From Verrucomicrobiaceae bacterium (GTDB lineage: Bacteria > Verrucomicrobiota > Verrucomicrobiia > Verrucomicrobiales > Akkermansiaceae): a DNA stretch of 64,000 nucleotides. Position 1 is the first letter of the stretch; each line of letters begins with the position of its first letter. The stretch lies in contig JAIXPW010000150.1 of the NCBI GenBank assembly GCA_027485995.1, forward strand, positions 1 through 64,000, read 5' to 3'. Below are positions 24,519-33,806 of the stretch, piece by piece. The notes beneath the pieces are model-generated. The model was not told the DNA's origin. It was given only the letters and a program-made list of their open reading frames with translations, and did no database searches. Made by a program: the position numbers and the translations under genes.

Positions 24519-25973
24519 CTACCCCAACGGCTGATAGTTCGTCGGCTCTTCGGTCATGACGATGTCATGGACATGGCTTTCGCGGAGTCCGCCGCTGGTG
24601 ATCTGGACGAACTGGGCGCGTTCGCGAAGCTCTTCCAAGGAGGTCGCCCCGAGGTAGCCCATGCCCGAACGGACGCCGCCCATGAGCTGGAAGATCACGT
24701 CGCTGAGCGGACCCTTGTAAGGCACCCGGCCTTCGACGCCTTCCGCAACGAGTTTGCCGGAACTGTTCTGCGCATAACGGTCGCCCGCGCCCTTTTTCAT
24801 CGCGCCGAGCGAGCCCATGCCGCGGTAGGTTTTGAAACGGCGGCCCTGGTAGTAAACGCTCTGACCAGGGCTTTCGCGCGTGCCGGCGAGGATCGATCCG
24901 AGCATGACCAGATCGGCCCCAGCGGCGAGGGCTTTCACCACATCGCCGGAATAGCGGATACCACCGTCGGCGATGACCTTCACGCCGTGCTCGCGGCAAT
25001 AGTCGGCCACGTTGCGGATGGCGGTGAACTGTGGCATGCCCACGCCAGCAATGACGCGGGTGGTGCAGATCGAACCTGGTCCAACCCCGACCTTGATGGC
25101 ACTGGCACCTGCGGCGACCAGATCCTTCGCGCCTTGAAGAGTCACGACGTTTCCAGCCACGACCGGACGATCGGAAAGTGAGCGCAATTGCCCAATGACA
25201 TCCATCACCCGCGAAGTGTGGCCGGTGGCGGCATCGATGAACAGGGCGTCGGCTCCGGCCTCGATCAAGGCCTGTCCACGATCATGGCAATCCGGTCCAA
25301 CCCCGACGGCCGCGCCGCAGCGAAGACGTCCGCTCGGGTCCTTGGCGGCGTTGGTGAAAGTGATCCGCTTCTCGATGTCGGATCCGGTGATGAGTCCAGC
25401 GAGCGTGCCGTTCTCGTCCACCAGCGGGAGTTTCTCAATCCGGTTCTGATAGAGAATCCGTCGGGCCTCCTCCAGGCTCGTGGTCGGCGGCGCGGTCACC
25501 AGCTTTTCGCGCGGCGTCATCACATCGGAGACCCTGGCATCGGCGCGGTCCAGATAGCGGATATCGCGCCCCGTCACCATGCCTTCGAGCTTTCCATCGC
25601 CATCGACGACCGGAAATCCGGAGAAACCGTTTTCCGCCATGATTGCGCGGACCTCATCGACCGACTGCTCCTTGCGGACCGTGTGCGGCTTCAGAATCAC
25701 CGCGTTTTCGGAACGCTTCACCCGGGAAACCATGACCGCCTGCTCTTCGATCGGGCAGGCCCGGTGGATCACGCCGATGCCTCCTTCGCGGGCCAGGGCG
25801 ATCGCAAGCTCTGACTCGGAAACGGTATCCATCGCGGCGGAAACCACCGGAATGTGCAGCGGAATCCCCGCCGTCACCTGGGTGGAAAGGTCCGCCTCAC
25901 CGGGCAGCACGGTGCTCAGGCAAGGCACCAGAAGCACGTCATCAAATGAAAGTCCGAGGGAAATCTCCGCCAT
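24519..25973 (-). CDS. guaB: inosine-5'-monophosphate dehydrogenase
   Basis: NAD-dependent oxidation of IMP to XMP, the committed step to guanine nucleotides. The 484-residue TIM-barrel protein keeps the loop GPGSICTTR with the catalytic Cys, the NAD/IMP segments VVSAAMDTV and [12 protein letters not shown], and the flap motif [10 protein letters not shown]. Two CBS domains are inserted at about 95-205. The C-terminus [17 protein letters not shown] is standard. guaB precedes guaA in transcription order, as in many bacteria. Confidence 0.97.
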   Translation of the reverse strand: MAEISLGLSFDDVLLVPCLSTVLPGEADLSTQVTAGIPLHIPVVSAAMDTVSESELAIALAREGGIGVIHRACPIEEQAVMVSRVKRSENAVILKPHTVRKEQSVDEVRAIMAENGFSGFPVVDGDGKLEGMVTGRDIRYLDRADARVSDVMTPREKLVTAPPTTSLEEARRILYQNRIEKLPLVDENGTLAGLITGSDIEKRITFTNAAKDPSGRLRCGAAVGVGPDCHDRGQALIEAGADALFIDAATGHTSRVMDVIGQLRSLSDRPVVAGNVVTLQGAKDLVAAGASAIKVGVGPGSICTTRVIAGVGMPQFTAIRNVADYCREHGVKVIADGGIRYSGDVVKALAAGADLVMLGSILAGTRESPGQSVYYQGRRFKTYRGMGSLGAMKKGAGDRYAQNSSGKLVAEGVEGRVPYKGPLSDVIFQLMGGVRSGMGYLGATSLEELRERAQFVQITSGGLRESHVHDIVMTEEPTNYQPLG

Positions 25974-26038
25974 GGGGGAGGCAATAGAGACGTCCCCACG
26001 GAATCAAGCGCGATCTCCGCGAACCGCAGAAAATTTCC

Positions 26039-26659
26039 TCAGCGATTCGCGAAATCAAGGGGCGAGGGAACCGCCACCACGGCCATCCCAGCCGTTTGAG
26101 CTGCAATGATTCCCGCAGGTGCATCTTCCAGAGCGAGGCACTTTTCAGGAGCCACGCCGAGGAGCTTCGCGGCGCGGAGGAAAATGTCAGGAGCTGGTTT
26201 CCCAACGACCACATCGTCGGCCGTGACCACCTCATCGAACCAGTCGGAAACCCCGACGGCCTGAAGGGTCTTCTCGATCACGTGGCGGCTGCCACCCGTG
26301 GCGATCGCCATCGGAATCCGGCGGGCCAGCAAGCTGCGGGCGAAATCCGCGACCTCCTCGATCAGCGTGAGGCCCTTGACCTTTTTCAGGAAGGCCTCGC
26401 GCTTGGCGAGGGCGACCGACTCCGGGTTGAGCTTCAAGCCATACTCATCATTCAGCTCGACCACGATGTCCTTGGTCGGACGACCACCCATCGCGTAGAA
26501 GATGTCCTCCTTGAACACTCCAGCCGCGCCATGGAGCGTCAGCGCCTCGCACCACGCCTCAAAGTGCGCCGGCATCGAGTCGACGAGGGTGCCATCACAG
26601 TCAAAAATCACGGCATCATAGCCGCTTTCCGGGAGTTGAAGAGGTCCGACTTGCGCCAT
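26039..26659 (-). CDS. HAD-family phosphatase, beta-phosphoglucomutase-like
   Basis: A 206-residue HAD-superfamily hydrolase with the catalytic loop FDCDGTLVDS (nucleophile Asp20, acid/base Asp22), motif II in AIATGGSRH, the Lys in VVVGKPAPDIFL, and the acidic motif LALEDAPAGI. A cap with LHGAAGVFKEDIFYAMGGRP places it near the beta-phosphoglucomutase/sugar-phosphate phosphatase group. The start MAQVGPLQLPESGYDAV at 26659 was chosen over a longer Cys-rich leader. Being next to UDP-glucose pyrophosphorylase fits a role in sugar phosphates; the exact substrate cannot be told. Confidence 0.85.
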   Translation of the reverse strand: MAQVGPLQLPESGYDAVIFDCDGTLVDSMPAHFEAWCEALTLHGAAGVFKEDIFYAMGGRPTKDIVVELNDEYGLKLNPESVALAKREAFLKKVKGLTLIEEVADFARSLLARRIPMAIATGGSRHVIEKTLQAVGVSDWFDEVVTADDVVVGKPAPDIFLRAAKLLGVAPEKCLALEDAPAGIIAAQTAGMAVVAVPSPLDFANR

Positions 26660-26730
26660 CGCGCGGAGGGAGTAGCAAGCGAACCAGGAAAGACAAGGGC
26701 ACAAACGGAAATTTTCCGCCGCATCCGGAT

Positions 26731-28122
26731 TTAGAGCGTCAGGGTGGTGTCGCGATACTCCCCAGTCACCACCGGCTTCGAGGCCACTGGCGTGCTGATG
26801 ATTTTCACATCACCCGCGATCACTACTCCCGGAGCAAAGCTGACACGCCCCTCAAGGGTCAACGAGTTGCACTGCACCAGACTTGGCACTCCGAGCTCGT
26901 CGAGCTGGTCGACCAGCTTGTAGGAATCCCCCAAGGCCACCACCGGCGGCACCCCATTCCGGTCGGCTGCCAGTCGGACCTGACCGTCGGGAAGAACCTC
27001 GTAGGCGTCTGAACGCAGGGAGAACAGGTCGCCCGTCGTCTTGACCGGAGCAAAGCGGCTGCGCGGCACCTCAATGGCGATCGACCCATCGAAGCATTCG
27101 ATCGCCGCGCCCATCGCGACTTCAAGCTGCACCACGTTCGGCGAATTCTTGTCGCGCGGATCCACGGTTTTCTTGTTCCGGATCATCGGCAGCGGCAGCA
27201 CGCCGTCGTCCGCCGCGAGCTGTTCCTTGAGCAGATCGAGACGCAGCCAGAGGCTGTTGGTGTTGAAATAAAGATGGCGGTCGATGTCCTGGAAGGCCTC
27301 GAGATCGCTGTCAGGGCACTGGGCGACTTCGCGCAGCAGAAGCCTGCCATCGGAAGTGCGACGCGCGAGGTGCCCGCCCTTGCGATCGGCCGCCGTGCGC
27401 CGGGTGACCTCCATCATGAAAGGAGCGCCGCTTTCCGCGAAATACTGAAGCAGCGAGGGGTCGAGCACCGCGCCGAGGTTGTCGGAGTTCGAAACGAAGG
27501 CATACTTCACCCCTTCCGCCAGCAGGCGATCCAGCCAGCCACTGCCGACCAGGGCCGGGAAAAGGTCGCCATGTCCCGGAGGGCACCATTCGAGGTCCGG
27601 ATGCGCCGACCACTCGACCGGCTGAAGCGTCGCGGCGTCGATCTTCGGGATCTGGTTCTGCATCAGCTCGACCTCGGAAGCCTCCGCGAATCCATCCGCG
27701 CGGTAGCGTTCGAGGTGCTCGAGCGTGCCACCGCTGGTGTTGAAGGAATTCATCAGCAGCAAGCGGACCGGCGCACCGGTGGTCTCCCGCAACGACTGAA
27801 CCTGGCGCACCATCAGATCGAGGAAAGTCACACCCTCGCGAACCGGCAGCAGGCTCTTCGGCCCTTGCAGCCCCATACTGGTGCCGAGTCCGCCGTTCAA
27901 CTTGATCACCACCGCCTGGGCCAACAGCCCGGCTTGGACCTCATCTCCGGATGCCACATCCTCCAACTTGGGGATGCCATCCGCCGGAGCGATCTCCCCT
28001 TCTGGAATCATCCCGGTTTCATTCCGGCAAAGCGCGTCGTAGTTGCGGCGGAAGGCACGGATCGCGGCATCGCCCATGCCGGCGGCGCGCATCTTGAGGT
28101 CAAAGGCGTCGAAGTTTCCCAT
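26731..28122 (-). CDS. UTP--glucose-1-phosphate uridylyltransferase (eukaryote-like type)
   Basis: Makes UDP-glucose from UTP and glucose-1-phosphate. The 463-residue protein is of the long UGP1-like family rather than the short bacterial GalU. The nucleotide-binding motif LNGGLGTSMG is at about 75-84, followed by GPKSLLPV, then LLLMNSFNTS, FVSNSDNLGA, and a C-terminal left-handed beta-helix part (VSFAPGVVIAGDVKI). The start MGNFDAFDLKMRAAGMG at 28122 was chosen because the longer frame upstream overlaps the esterase gene antisense. UDP-glucose feeds envelope and storage polysaccharides. Confidence 0.9.
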   Translation of the reverse strand: MGNFDAFDLKMRAAGMGDAAIRAFRRNYDALCRNETGMIPEGEIAPADGIPKLEDVASGDEVQAGLLAQAVVIKLNGGLGTSMGLQGPKSLLPVREGVTFLDLMVRQVQSLRETTGAPVRLLLMNSFNTSGGTLEHLERYRADGFAEASEVELMQNQIPKIDAATLQPVEWSAHPDLEWCPPGHGDLFPALVGSGWLDRLLAEGVKYAFVSNSDNLGAVLDPSLLQYFAESGAPFMMEVTRRTAADRKGGHLARRTSDGRLLLREVAQCPDSDLEAFQDIDRHLYFNTNSLWLRLDLLKEQLAADDGVLPLPMIRNKKTVDPRDKNSPNVVQLEVAMGAAIECFDGSIAIEVPRSRFAPVKTTGDLFSLRSDAYEVLPDGQVRLAADRNGVPPVVALGDSYKLVDQLDELGVPSLVQCNSLTLEGRVSFAPGVVIAGDVKIISTPVASKPVVTGEYRDTTLTL

Positions 28123-28193
28123 GAGTGGTCGGAGGTGTGGACCAACCTTGAACGGTTCCCCCGTCACGGTCACGCCCGAATTCCCTATTCCGC

Positions 28194-29480
28194 TCAAGGT
28201 TTCCGCTTCAACCAGACATCGGCGTAGTCCAGCCAGGCCAGCCAGTCGGTCTCGTTCATCGAGTGCCCGCCCGGACGAATGAAATACCCGAGCCGCGAGG
28301 GCATGAGCCGACCCACTTCCGGCATTTGCTGGGCCGCCACCCCTTCCCCGCCCACCAGGCGATAGACCGGATCCGCCCCCAACAGCATGGCGAACTGCCC
28401 CGAGGGATTCGACCACGTGTCCGACACCGCACATGAAAACAACACCGGCCGCGGCGCACAAAGCGCCACCAGTTCGTGTTGGTCGAAGGTCAGTTTCGAC
28501 ACATCCTCGCCCACCGCATTGAACTTGCCGCAGAACCAGTGGGGAAACTTGGTCGTGATGATCGCCACGGTCTCATGGGGTGGTCGGCCGTTCTTGGGAT
28601 CGGGCACCTGAACCGGCAGTCGGCTCGGAGCCGTCCCACCGCAGCCAGCCTGGGTCGGGATCGCCAGCGCGATCCGTTCATCCATCGCCGCCGCGAACAG
28701 ACAGGCTTTTCCGTTCCGGGAATGCCCCACCACCGCAATCCTCTTGGCATCGATCTCCGTTTGTTTCTCCAACACATCCACCATCCGCGAAAATCCCCAC
28801 GCCCAGCAGGCCAGTGTGCCCGGAGCGGACTCGGATGCCGTGCCCTCCGGAGCTGAAAATTCCTTCACCCGCTGAGTCGCGATCGTCGGATCATCCCGAA
28901 CGAAATCGCCGCTGAAGAAGCAGGCAAAGGCATAGCCGCGCGAGACGATTTCCGCGATCGGCCAACTCTTGGCGTCGGTCCCCCGCTCCGCTTCCTTGCC
29001 CGTCATCCACTCCGGCACCGCGATCCGCTCGTCCCCGACCAAGGCGTGGTTGCCTTTGAAATTCATTCCCAGAAACGCTGGATAAGGCCCACCTTCTCCG
29101 TTCGGGATCACCACCAACAGCCGCGCCTTCAGGACCGGTGACTCCGCCGAAACCTCGATCTCCCTCAGCGTCGCCTTGCCTCCCAACGCCCCCTTGTCCT
29201 CGAACAAAACCTTCGTTGAGATTCCTTTCGGCGGCAGCGGCAGCACGCCGAACATCTCCTTCTGGAACTTCGTCCTCAGCTCCGGAGCCCGAACGTCCCG
29301 CCACTCCTGCGCAGTCGCCACCGTCTTTCCATCCCCCAAGCTCAAAGGATCCGGCTGCCCCGCCAAGACCTCCTGACGCGCTGGAAAAATCCCGGAAACC
29401 ACCGCTTCCGCCGCCAAGCTGACAGACCCGAAACTCCACGCGAGCAAACCACCAAGGACGAGGAATCGACTGATTTTCAC
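28194..29480 (-). CDS. secreted CE15-like carbohydrate esterase (glucuronoyl-esterase type)
   Basis: Alpha/beta-hydrolase of about 428 residues. The nucleophile elbow GHSRNGKA carries Ser254, matching the G-x-S-R-x-G-K signature of glucuronoyl esterases; the fungal archetype has Cys before Ser, here His. Other family segments are CGGTAPSRLP, CAPRPVLF, and a late catalytic-type His in GGHSMNETDW. The start chosen (GTG at 29480, reading MKISRFLVLGGLLAWSFGSV) gives a clean signal peptide ending SLAAEA; a GTG eleven codons earlier is also open. It would act on lignin-carbohydrate or related uronate esters outside the cytoplasm. Confidence 0.8.
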   Translation of the reverse strand: MKISRFLVLGGLLAWSFGSVSLAAEAVVSGIFPARQEVLAGQPDPLSLGDGKTVATAQEWRDVRAPELRTKFQKEMFGVLPLPPKGISTKVLFEDKGALGGKATLREIEVSAESPVLKARLLVVIPNGEGGPYPAFLGMNFKGNHALVGDERIAVPEWMTGKEAERGTDAKSWPIAEIVSRGYAFACFFSGDFVRDDPTIATQRVKEFSAPEGTASESAPGTLACWAWGFSRMVDVLEKQTEIDAKRIAVVGHSRNGKACLFAAAMDERIALAIPTQAGCGGTAPSRLPVQVPDPKNGRPPHETVAIITTKFPHWFCGKFNAVGEDVSKLTFDQHELVALCAPRPVLFSCAVSDTWSNPSGQFAMLLGADPVYRLVGGEGVAAQQMPEVGRLMPSRLGYFIRPGGHSMNETDWLAWLDYADVWLKRKP

Positions 29481-29666
29481 AAAAAGGACTGGGATGGAGT
29501 TGAAATTACGCACACCGGCTGGGAGGCTGATACCTCGATGAAGCTGAAGGCCTTACCGGAAATTCAGAATCGAGGAAAACACGGGGAATTACGTGCATGG
29601 CACGAAATTTGCTGCATTTCTTTCTAACTGACGCTTCAATGCGCCCAGCGGCACGCGCCGCTGATC

Positions 29667-31067
29667 ATGGCCGAAGCTTCACTCCATCAATCGCTGTCGC
29701 AACAGCAAACTCTCGCGCCCCAGATGCGCAAGAGTCTGGAGATTCTTCAAGCCTCCACGCTGGAACTTTCCCAACTGGTCCGCGTCGCCCTCGAGACCAA
29801 TCCCGTTCTCGAGGACATCACTGAAAGCACCTCGCTCGACGAACTCGGCCCGGATCCCGAAGAGGCGGACTCGCTCGAATACCTGAACGAGACCGATGAC
29901 GACTGGCGCGACCGTTCGATCCTCGAAGGCCGTAGTTCCCCCTGGACCTCCGAGGACGAGGAGCGCCGCCAGCGGCTCTACGATTCAATCGTCGCTCCGG
30001 AAACCCTCCAGCAGCACCTCTCCTACCAGCTCGACCTTTCCATGGTCGAACCCGGCGTCCGTGAAGCAGGCAAGGCCATCATCGCCAACCTCGACGAACG
30101 CGGTTTCCTCGACCTCCCCGCCAAGGAGCTCGGCGTGCGGATGAGCCTGAAGCCCGCCGACCTCAAGGCCGCGCTCACCCTCATCCAGTCCTTCGATCCC
30201 CCGGGCGTCGGAGCGGAAAACATCCCGCAGTCGCTCCTCATCCAGCTCGAACGCGCCGGCGAGGAGAACACCATCGAATACAAGATCGTCCGCGACCACC
30301 TCGAGGACCTGGCCAGAAAGCGCTACCCGCAGGTCGCCCGCGCCCTCGGCACCACGGTCGAGCGCATCACCGAGGCCGCCTCCCGCATCGGCCGCCTCAC
30401 CCCGAATCCCGGCGGTGATTTCGATCCCACCGGAAATCCCTACATCCTGCCCGACGTCGTGATCGAGCGCAGCGAGGACGGCGAGTGGATGGCCAGCCTC
30501 ACCAACGAGCACCTGCCCAATCTGCGCATCAACGATTTCTACAAGGACATGATCGGTCGCAGCAAGACCGACACCAAGACCCGCCAGTTCCTGCGTGATC
30601 AGATCCGCGACGGTCGCAGCCTGATCCGCTCGATTTCCCTTCGTCAGGAAACGATCCTCGCCATCTCCTACAAGCTCATCGAGCACCAGGGTGCCTTCCT
30701 TTCAAAGGGCGTCCGCCATCTGCGTCCGCTGACGATGAACGACATCGCCGACCAGCTCAATCTCCATGCCACCACCGTCTCCCGCGCCGTGGCTGGAAAG
30801 TATATCTTCACCCCGCACGGTCTCATGGAAATGCGGGCCTTCTTCGCCACCGGCTACCAGACCGCAGACGGAGCCGAGGTTTCCAACGCCGGAGTCCGCC
30901 AGGCGATCCAGCAGATCATCTCCCAGGAAAACCCGGCCAAGCCCCTGTCCGACGACGCCCTGGCGAAACAACTCATGGCCCAAGGCATCGAAGTCGCCCG
31001 CCGCACCGTGGCGAAGTACCGCGAGCAGCTCAACATCCTGCCGTCGCATCTCAGGAAGTCGTTCTAA
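29667..31067 (+). CDS. rpoN: RNA polymerase sigma-54 factor
   Basis: Directs RNA polymerase to -24/-12 promoters, which need AAA+ enhancer-binding activators. The 466-residue protein has the Gln/Leu-rich region I (SLHQSLSQQQTLAPQMRKSL), an acidic region II, the core-binding part with ESFDPPGVGAENIPQSLL-type motifs, a helix-turn-helix, and the RpoN box ARRTVAKYR at 444-452. Length is normal. The stop codon TAA lies inside a CTAACAG heptamer (31064-31070). No activator gene is nearby. Confidence 0.97.
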   Translation: MAEASLHQSLSQQQTLAPQMRKSLEILQASTLELSQLVRVALETNPVLEDITESTSLDELGPDPEEADSLEYLNETDDDWRDRSILEGRSSPWTSEDEERRQRLYDSIVAPETLQQHLSYQLDLSMVEPGVREAGKAIIANLDERGFLDLPAKELGVRMSLKPADLKAALTLIQSFDPPGVGAENIPQSLLIQLERAGEENTIEYKIVRDHLEDLARKRYPQVARALGTTVERITEAASRIGRLTPNPGGDFDPTGNPYILPDVVIERSEDGEWMASLTNEHLPNLRINDFYKDMIGRSKTDTKTRQFLRDQIRDGRSLIRSISLRQETILAISYKLIEHQGAFLSKGVRHLRPLTMNDIADQLNLHATTVSRAVAGKYIFTPHGLMEMRAFFATGYQTADGAEVSNAGVRQAIQQIISQENPAKPLSDDALAKQLMAQGIEVARRTVAKYREQLNILPSHLRKSF

Positions 31068-31114
31068 CAGTCCGTTGATCGGATGAATCGACCTGCGCCC
31101 CAAATGAGCGCTCA

Positions 31115-31395
31115 CCCTGGACTGCCGAGACTCGTCTCCGCTTTCAAGCCCTGGCCACTTGTGGCGGGTAACCGGGCTACTTCCCCGTCAGCGAGCCTCC
31201 TCTCTCCGTGATTGGCCTTGAAGCCATAAAACGGCATGAGCTATCAATTCTCCAATCATCAGAACGCATGTCTCCCCACGCCTTTGCCCGTCATCCAGCA
31301 TTCCCAGCATGCTTCCCGGCTCGCATCCATTCACAGAGACTGGCCTTCGGAAGAAACCTTGCAGAGCGGGACAATGTGAAGGCTCAGGTGCTGGC
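31115..31395 (+). repeat. palindromic repeat copy C with a longer shared 3' tail
   Basis: The left half matches the repeat family (CCTGGACTGC, CTGGCCACTTGTGGCGGG) in the orientation opposite to copies A and B. The right terminal arm is missing. Instead, similarity to copy D continues, patchily, with TGATTGGCCTTGAAGCCAT and a late CCTTG-AGAG-GGGA block. It lies just downstream of rpoN. Confidence 0.65.
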
Positions 31396-31457
31396 AACGT
31401 TCACTTTCATTGCAATTCTCACTTTTGACGGAGCTCATTGAACTTCATATTTCTAAC

Positions 31458-31934
31458 ATGATGAAAAAGACAATTAGGCTCACGCTAACTCTAGTCGGGA
31501 TCACTCTTGTCCCATTGGTGATTTACATCAAGAAACCAAAGAGTATTGAATCACCAATTTCCCCCATCTCAATCCTTCCTTATCAGAAAGATCGCGAGCA
31601 TATAGAAATGAAATACAACTTGATAAAAGATCATGAGCAGGCATTTGATCTTCTGTCAGGAGACTGGCATTCAAAAAACAAAGAAGATCATTTTGAATGC
31701 ATAATTGACTATAGAGAGATCAAATTCCGAACAAATGGCAAGTGGAAGGAATTGGATGGAGTTACTGTTCTTATGGGTAGGCCTCAAGCAGATTTTTATC
31801 ATTCCGGCAATTCATACAAGCTCGCATTTTCGGTTGATGATAATATAAAATCCATTACCTCTTTAATGATGATAAGAGAATCTCCTTTAAGGTCCGACGT
31901 ATTGGAAGACATGTTGCTGGAGAAGTCTGAATGA
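31458..31934 (+). CDS. AT-rich orphan protein with N-terminal membrane anchor
   Basis: A 158-residue protein of unknown family. It begins MMKKTIRLTLTLVGITLVPL, a basic start followed by a membrane helix. The rest is soluble, charged and rich in Lys, Ile, Asp and Ser (REHIEMKYNLIKDHEQAFDL). Base composition is far more AT-rich than the surrounding genes and uses codons such as ATA and AAA, which suggests horizontal transfer. It lies between direct repeat copies C and D. Two adjacent ATGs (31458, 31461) are possible starts. Confidence 0.65.
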   Translation: MMKKTIRLTLTLVGITLVPLVIYIKKPKSIESPISPISILPYQKDREHIEMKYNLIKDHEQAFDLLSGDWHSKNKEDHFECIIDYREIKFRTNGKWKELDGVTVLMGRPQADFYHSGNSYKLAFSVDDNIKSITSLMMIRESPLRSDVLEDMLLEKSE

Positions 31935-31995
31935 AGGGGGCGGGTTCGCGGCGGGTAGAGGGACAACGATGAGCAGATCCAGCCTGAGCGCTAAA

Positions 31996-32240
31996 CTTGG
32001 ACTGCTGTGACCCATCACCGCTTTCCAGCCCTGGCCACTTGTGGCGGGGAACCGGGCTACTTACCCGTCAGCGAGCCTCCTCTCTCCGTGATTGGCCTTG
32101 AAGCCATCAAGCGCTTTGGGATATCAGTTGTCGTTTCATCATCGCTCATCCTTCTCTACGCCTTTGCCTGGAGTTCACCCTTTCCAGTTTGCATCCCGAA
32201 ACCACCTTGAAGAGGGGGATTATGTTGAGGGACTATGACC
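31996..32240 (+). repeat. palindromic repeat copy D with a longer shared 3' tail
   Basis: Same orientation as copy C and clearly similar for the first ~110 bases, then in blocks, ending near CCTTGAAGAGGGGGATTATG. The open frame starting with the GTG at about 32088 (IGLEAIKRFGISVVVSSSLI) has a membrane-helix-like stretch but no other support as a gene. Copies C and D bracket the AT-rich gene. Confidence 0.65.
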
Positions 32241-32380
32241 CCGGCCAGAGCCCCGGGCCATGTCCAGGGAAGGGCGAGGGAAAGGGAAAGCCCCCCTTTC
32301 CACTCGCTGAATTTCATGCCGCTCCTTTTGCCCAAACGTCGTCTGGTTCAGTGCCATTCAGAGCAGGCCCCAAACAATGA

Positions 32381-33184
32381 TCATGCAGCAACCTTCCGAT
32401 TGCGCCGCAGCAGTGCTAGCAGACCAAGCCCTCCCAGCAAGGCACTGTTTGGTTCTGGAACGGTCTGAACCAATAGATTGTCAACGAGACCACGACCGCC
32501 CGTTACATTCTGATTCATTCCAAACGTGATATAGGTATCTGTGGATAGTCCACCATTGAGCGTGTAGGTGCCAATGGTGTTGCTGCCGTTCTGAATCGTC
32601 ACACTGGCATCTCCACCGAAAGGTGATCCCGTCTGCGTGGCTGCGTCACTGAAGGTAAACTTGAAATTTGAGCCCCCAGTGGTGCTTGCCGGATTGAGTA
32701 GTAGGTTTCCATTGTCGAAGGCTTGCACTCCCGTGGATGAGAACAGAAGGAAAGCAAAACTGAGTGTCGAGGCATCAGGCTGCGAGGTGCCGACCCCTCC
32801 AGAAAGACCGCCTAATGTGAAAGCCGTGAAACCGTATCCGCCAGGCGCTGCAGCAATGTCAAAACTGATTTCAAGCTTTTCGTTGCTGCTCACAAAGCTG
32901 GACAAGTTCATCGAACTAAGCGTCGCCCGACCGTTTGTATCCGCCACCATTAGATAGTTTCCATCTCCACCGAATACGCCATTGTTGCCCACCTGAGCAT
33001 TACCGGACGTTGTCCATGTCTGAACTGCCTGAGAGCCCGTTTGACGACCGACATTATAGTTAACATCGTAATAGTTGGTGAAACCTGTGACCGTAAAGTT
33101 ATCAGCCAGCAGGACCGCCGCACCCGCAGGAGCTGCGAACAAGAACGCAAGGCCGGCAGCGGATAAAGATGAAGTGATTTTCAT
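32381..33184 (-). CDS. PEP-CTERM sorting-domain protein
   Basis: A 267-residue exported protein. The N-terminus MKITSSLSAAGLAFLFAAPA is a signal peptide. The C-terminus VPEPNSALLGGLGLLALLRR plus a basic tail is a PEP-CTERM signal, removed by an exosortase after which the protein is attached at the surface or in exopolysaccharide. The body (beta-rich, Gly/Ser/Thr/Asn-rich) resembles lectin-like domains of such proteins. The exosortase is not in the window. An AT-rich stretch upstream (33185-33320) should contain its promoter. Confidence 0.88.
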   Translation of the reverse strand: MKITSSLSAAGLAFLFAAPAGAAVLLADNFTVTGFTNYYDVNYNVGRQTGSQAVQTWTTSGNAQVGNNGVFGGDGNYLMVADTNGRATLSSMNLSSFVSSNEKLEISFDIAAAPGGYGFTAFTLGGLSGGVGTSQPDASTLSFAFLLFSSTGVQAFDNGNLLLNPASTTGGSNFKFTFSDAATQTGSPFGGDASVTIQNGSNTIGTYTLNGGLSTDTYITFGMNQNVTGGRGLVDNLLVQTVPEPNSALLGGLGLLALLRRNRKVAA

Positions 33185-33674
33185 GTATACTTTTATTATT
33201 CTTTAATTTTTTGATGTTTTAGAAACACCTTTGAGATGAATTATTTTAACCACGCATCCTTCAGGCCTAATCAAATCTAACAGACTATTTATAAATTACA
33301 ATATTTTTGTATTTTTATTTGGTCGCCTCCTACTTGCAAGAGAACTTCAGCAACCAGAATGCGGACGTCGATCCATTCGATTCCTTTTGCTTGTCATGCT
33401 TTGCCGAGGTGGGAGCCGTCATTCACGAGGTCCTAGCTGCGTGATATCAATCCTGGCATTCTGGCACACAAGAGCACTTCCAAAACTCTGGTTCTAGAAG
33501 CATGGCATTGGCGTGGCATTTGATTGCAGCTCTGAAACGGATGGCGTTGGGACTTGGAGTATCGGCTTAAGATCGAAGTCCTCGCGAATTCACATTCAAC
33601 AGCACGGGGGCATGTCTCGCATTTCAAAACGCCCTCCACCTTTCCCCTCGTTCAACCGTCAAGCCAGTCAGCCT
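33185..33674. other. AT-rich promoter region and non-coding spacer
   Basis: From 33185 to about 33320 the sequence is unusually AT-rich and lies directly upstream of the PEP-CTERM gene, with several TATTAT-like blocks that could be -10 elements. A CTAACAG heptamer is at 33277-33283. The remainder to 33674 has no supported gene. Confidence 0.4.
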
Positions 33675-33805
33675 CTCGGACTGTTGTGACTCGTCCTCAC
33701 CACCACCGCTTTCCGGCCGTGGCCACTTGTGGCGGAGAATCGGGCTGCTCCCCCGTCGGCAAGCCTCCTCTGCCCAAAGCGGTGACAAGTCTCCGCACTC
33801 CAGGG
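33675..33805 (-). repeat. palindromic interspersed repeat, copy E
   Basis: Complete but diverged copy in the orientation opposite to A and B. The central CCGGCCGTGGCCACTTGTGG and the right arm AAAGCGGTGACAAGTCTCCG are clear. It abuts the 3' end of the porin gene. Confidence 0.8.
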
Positions 33806-33806
33806 A

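Noticed and set aside
32088-32210. Small membrane protein encoded in repeat copy D (GTG start)
   Set aside because: The frame overlaps the repeat, has no Shine-Dalgarno, and copy C does not preserve the frame.
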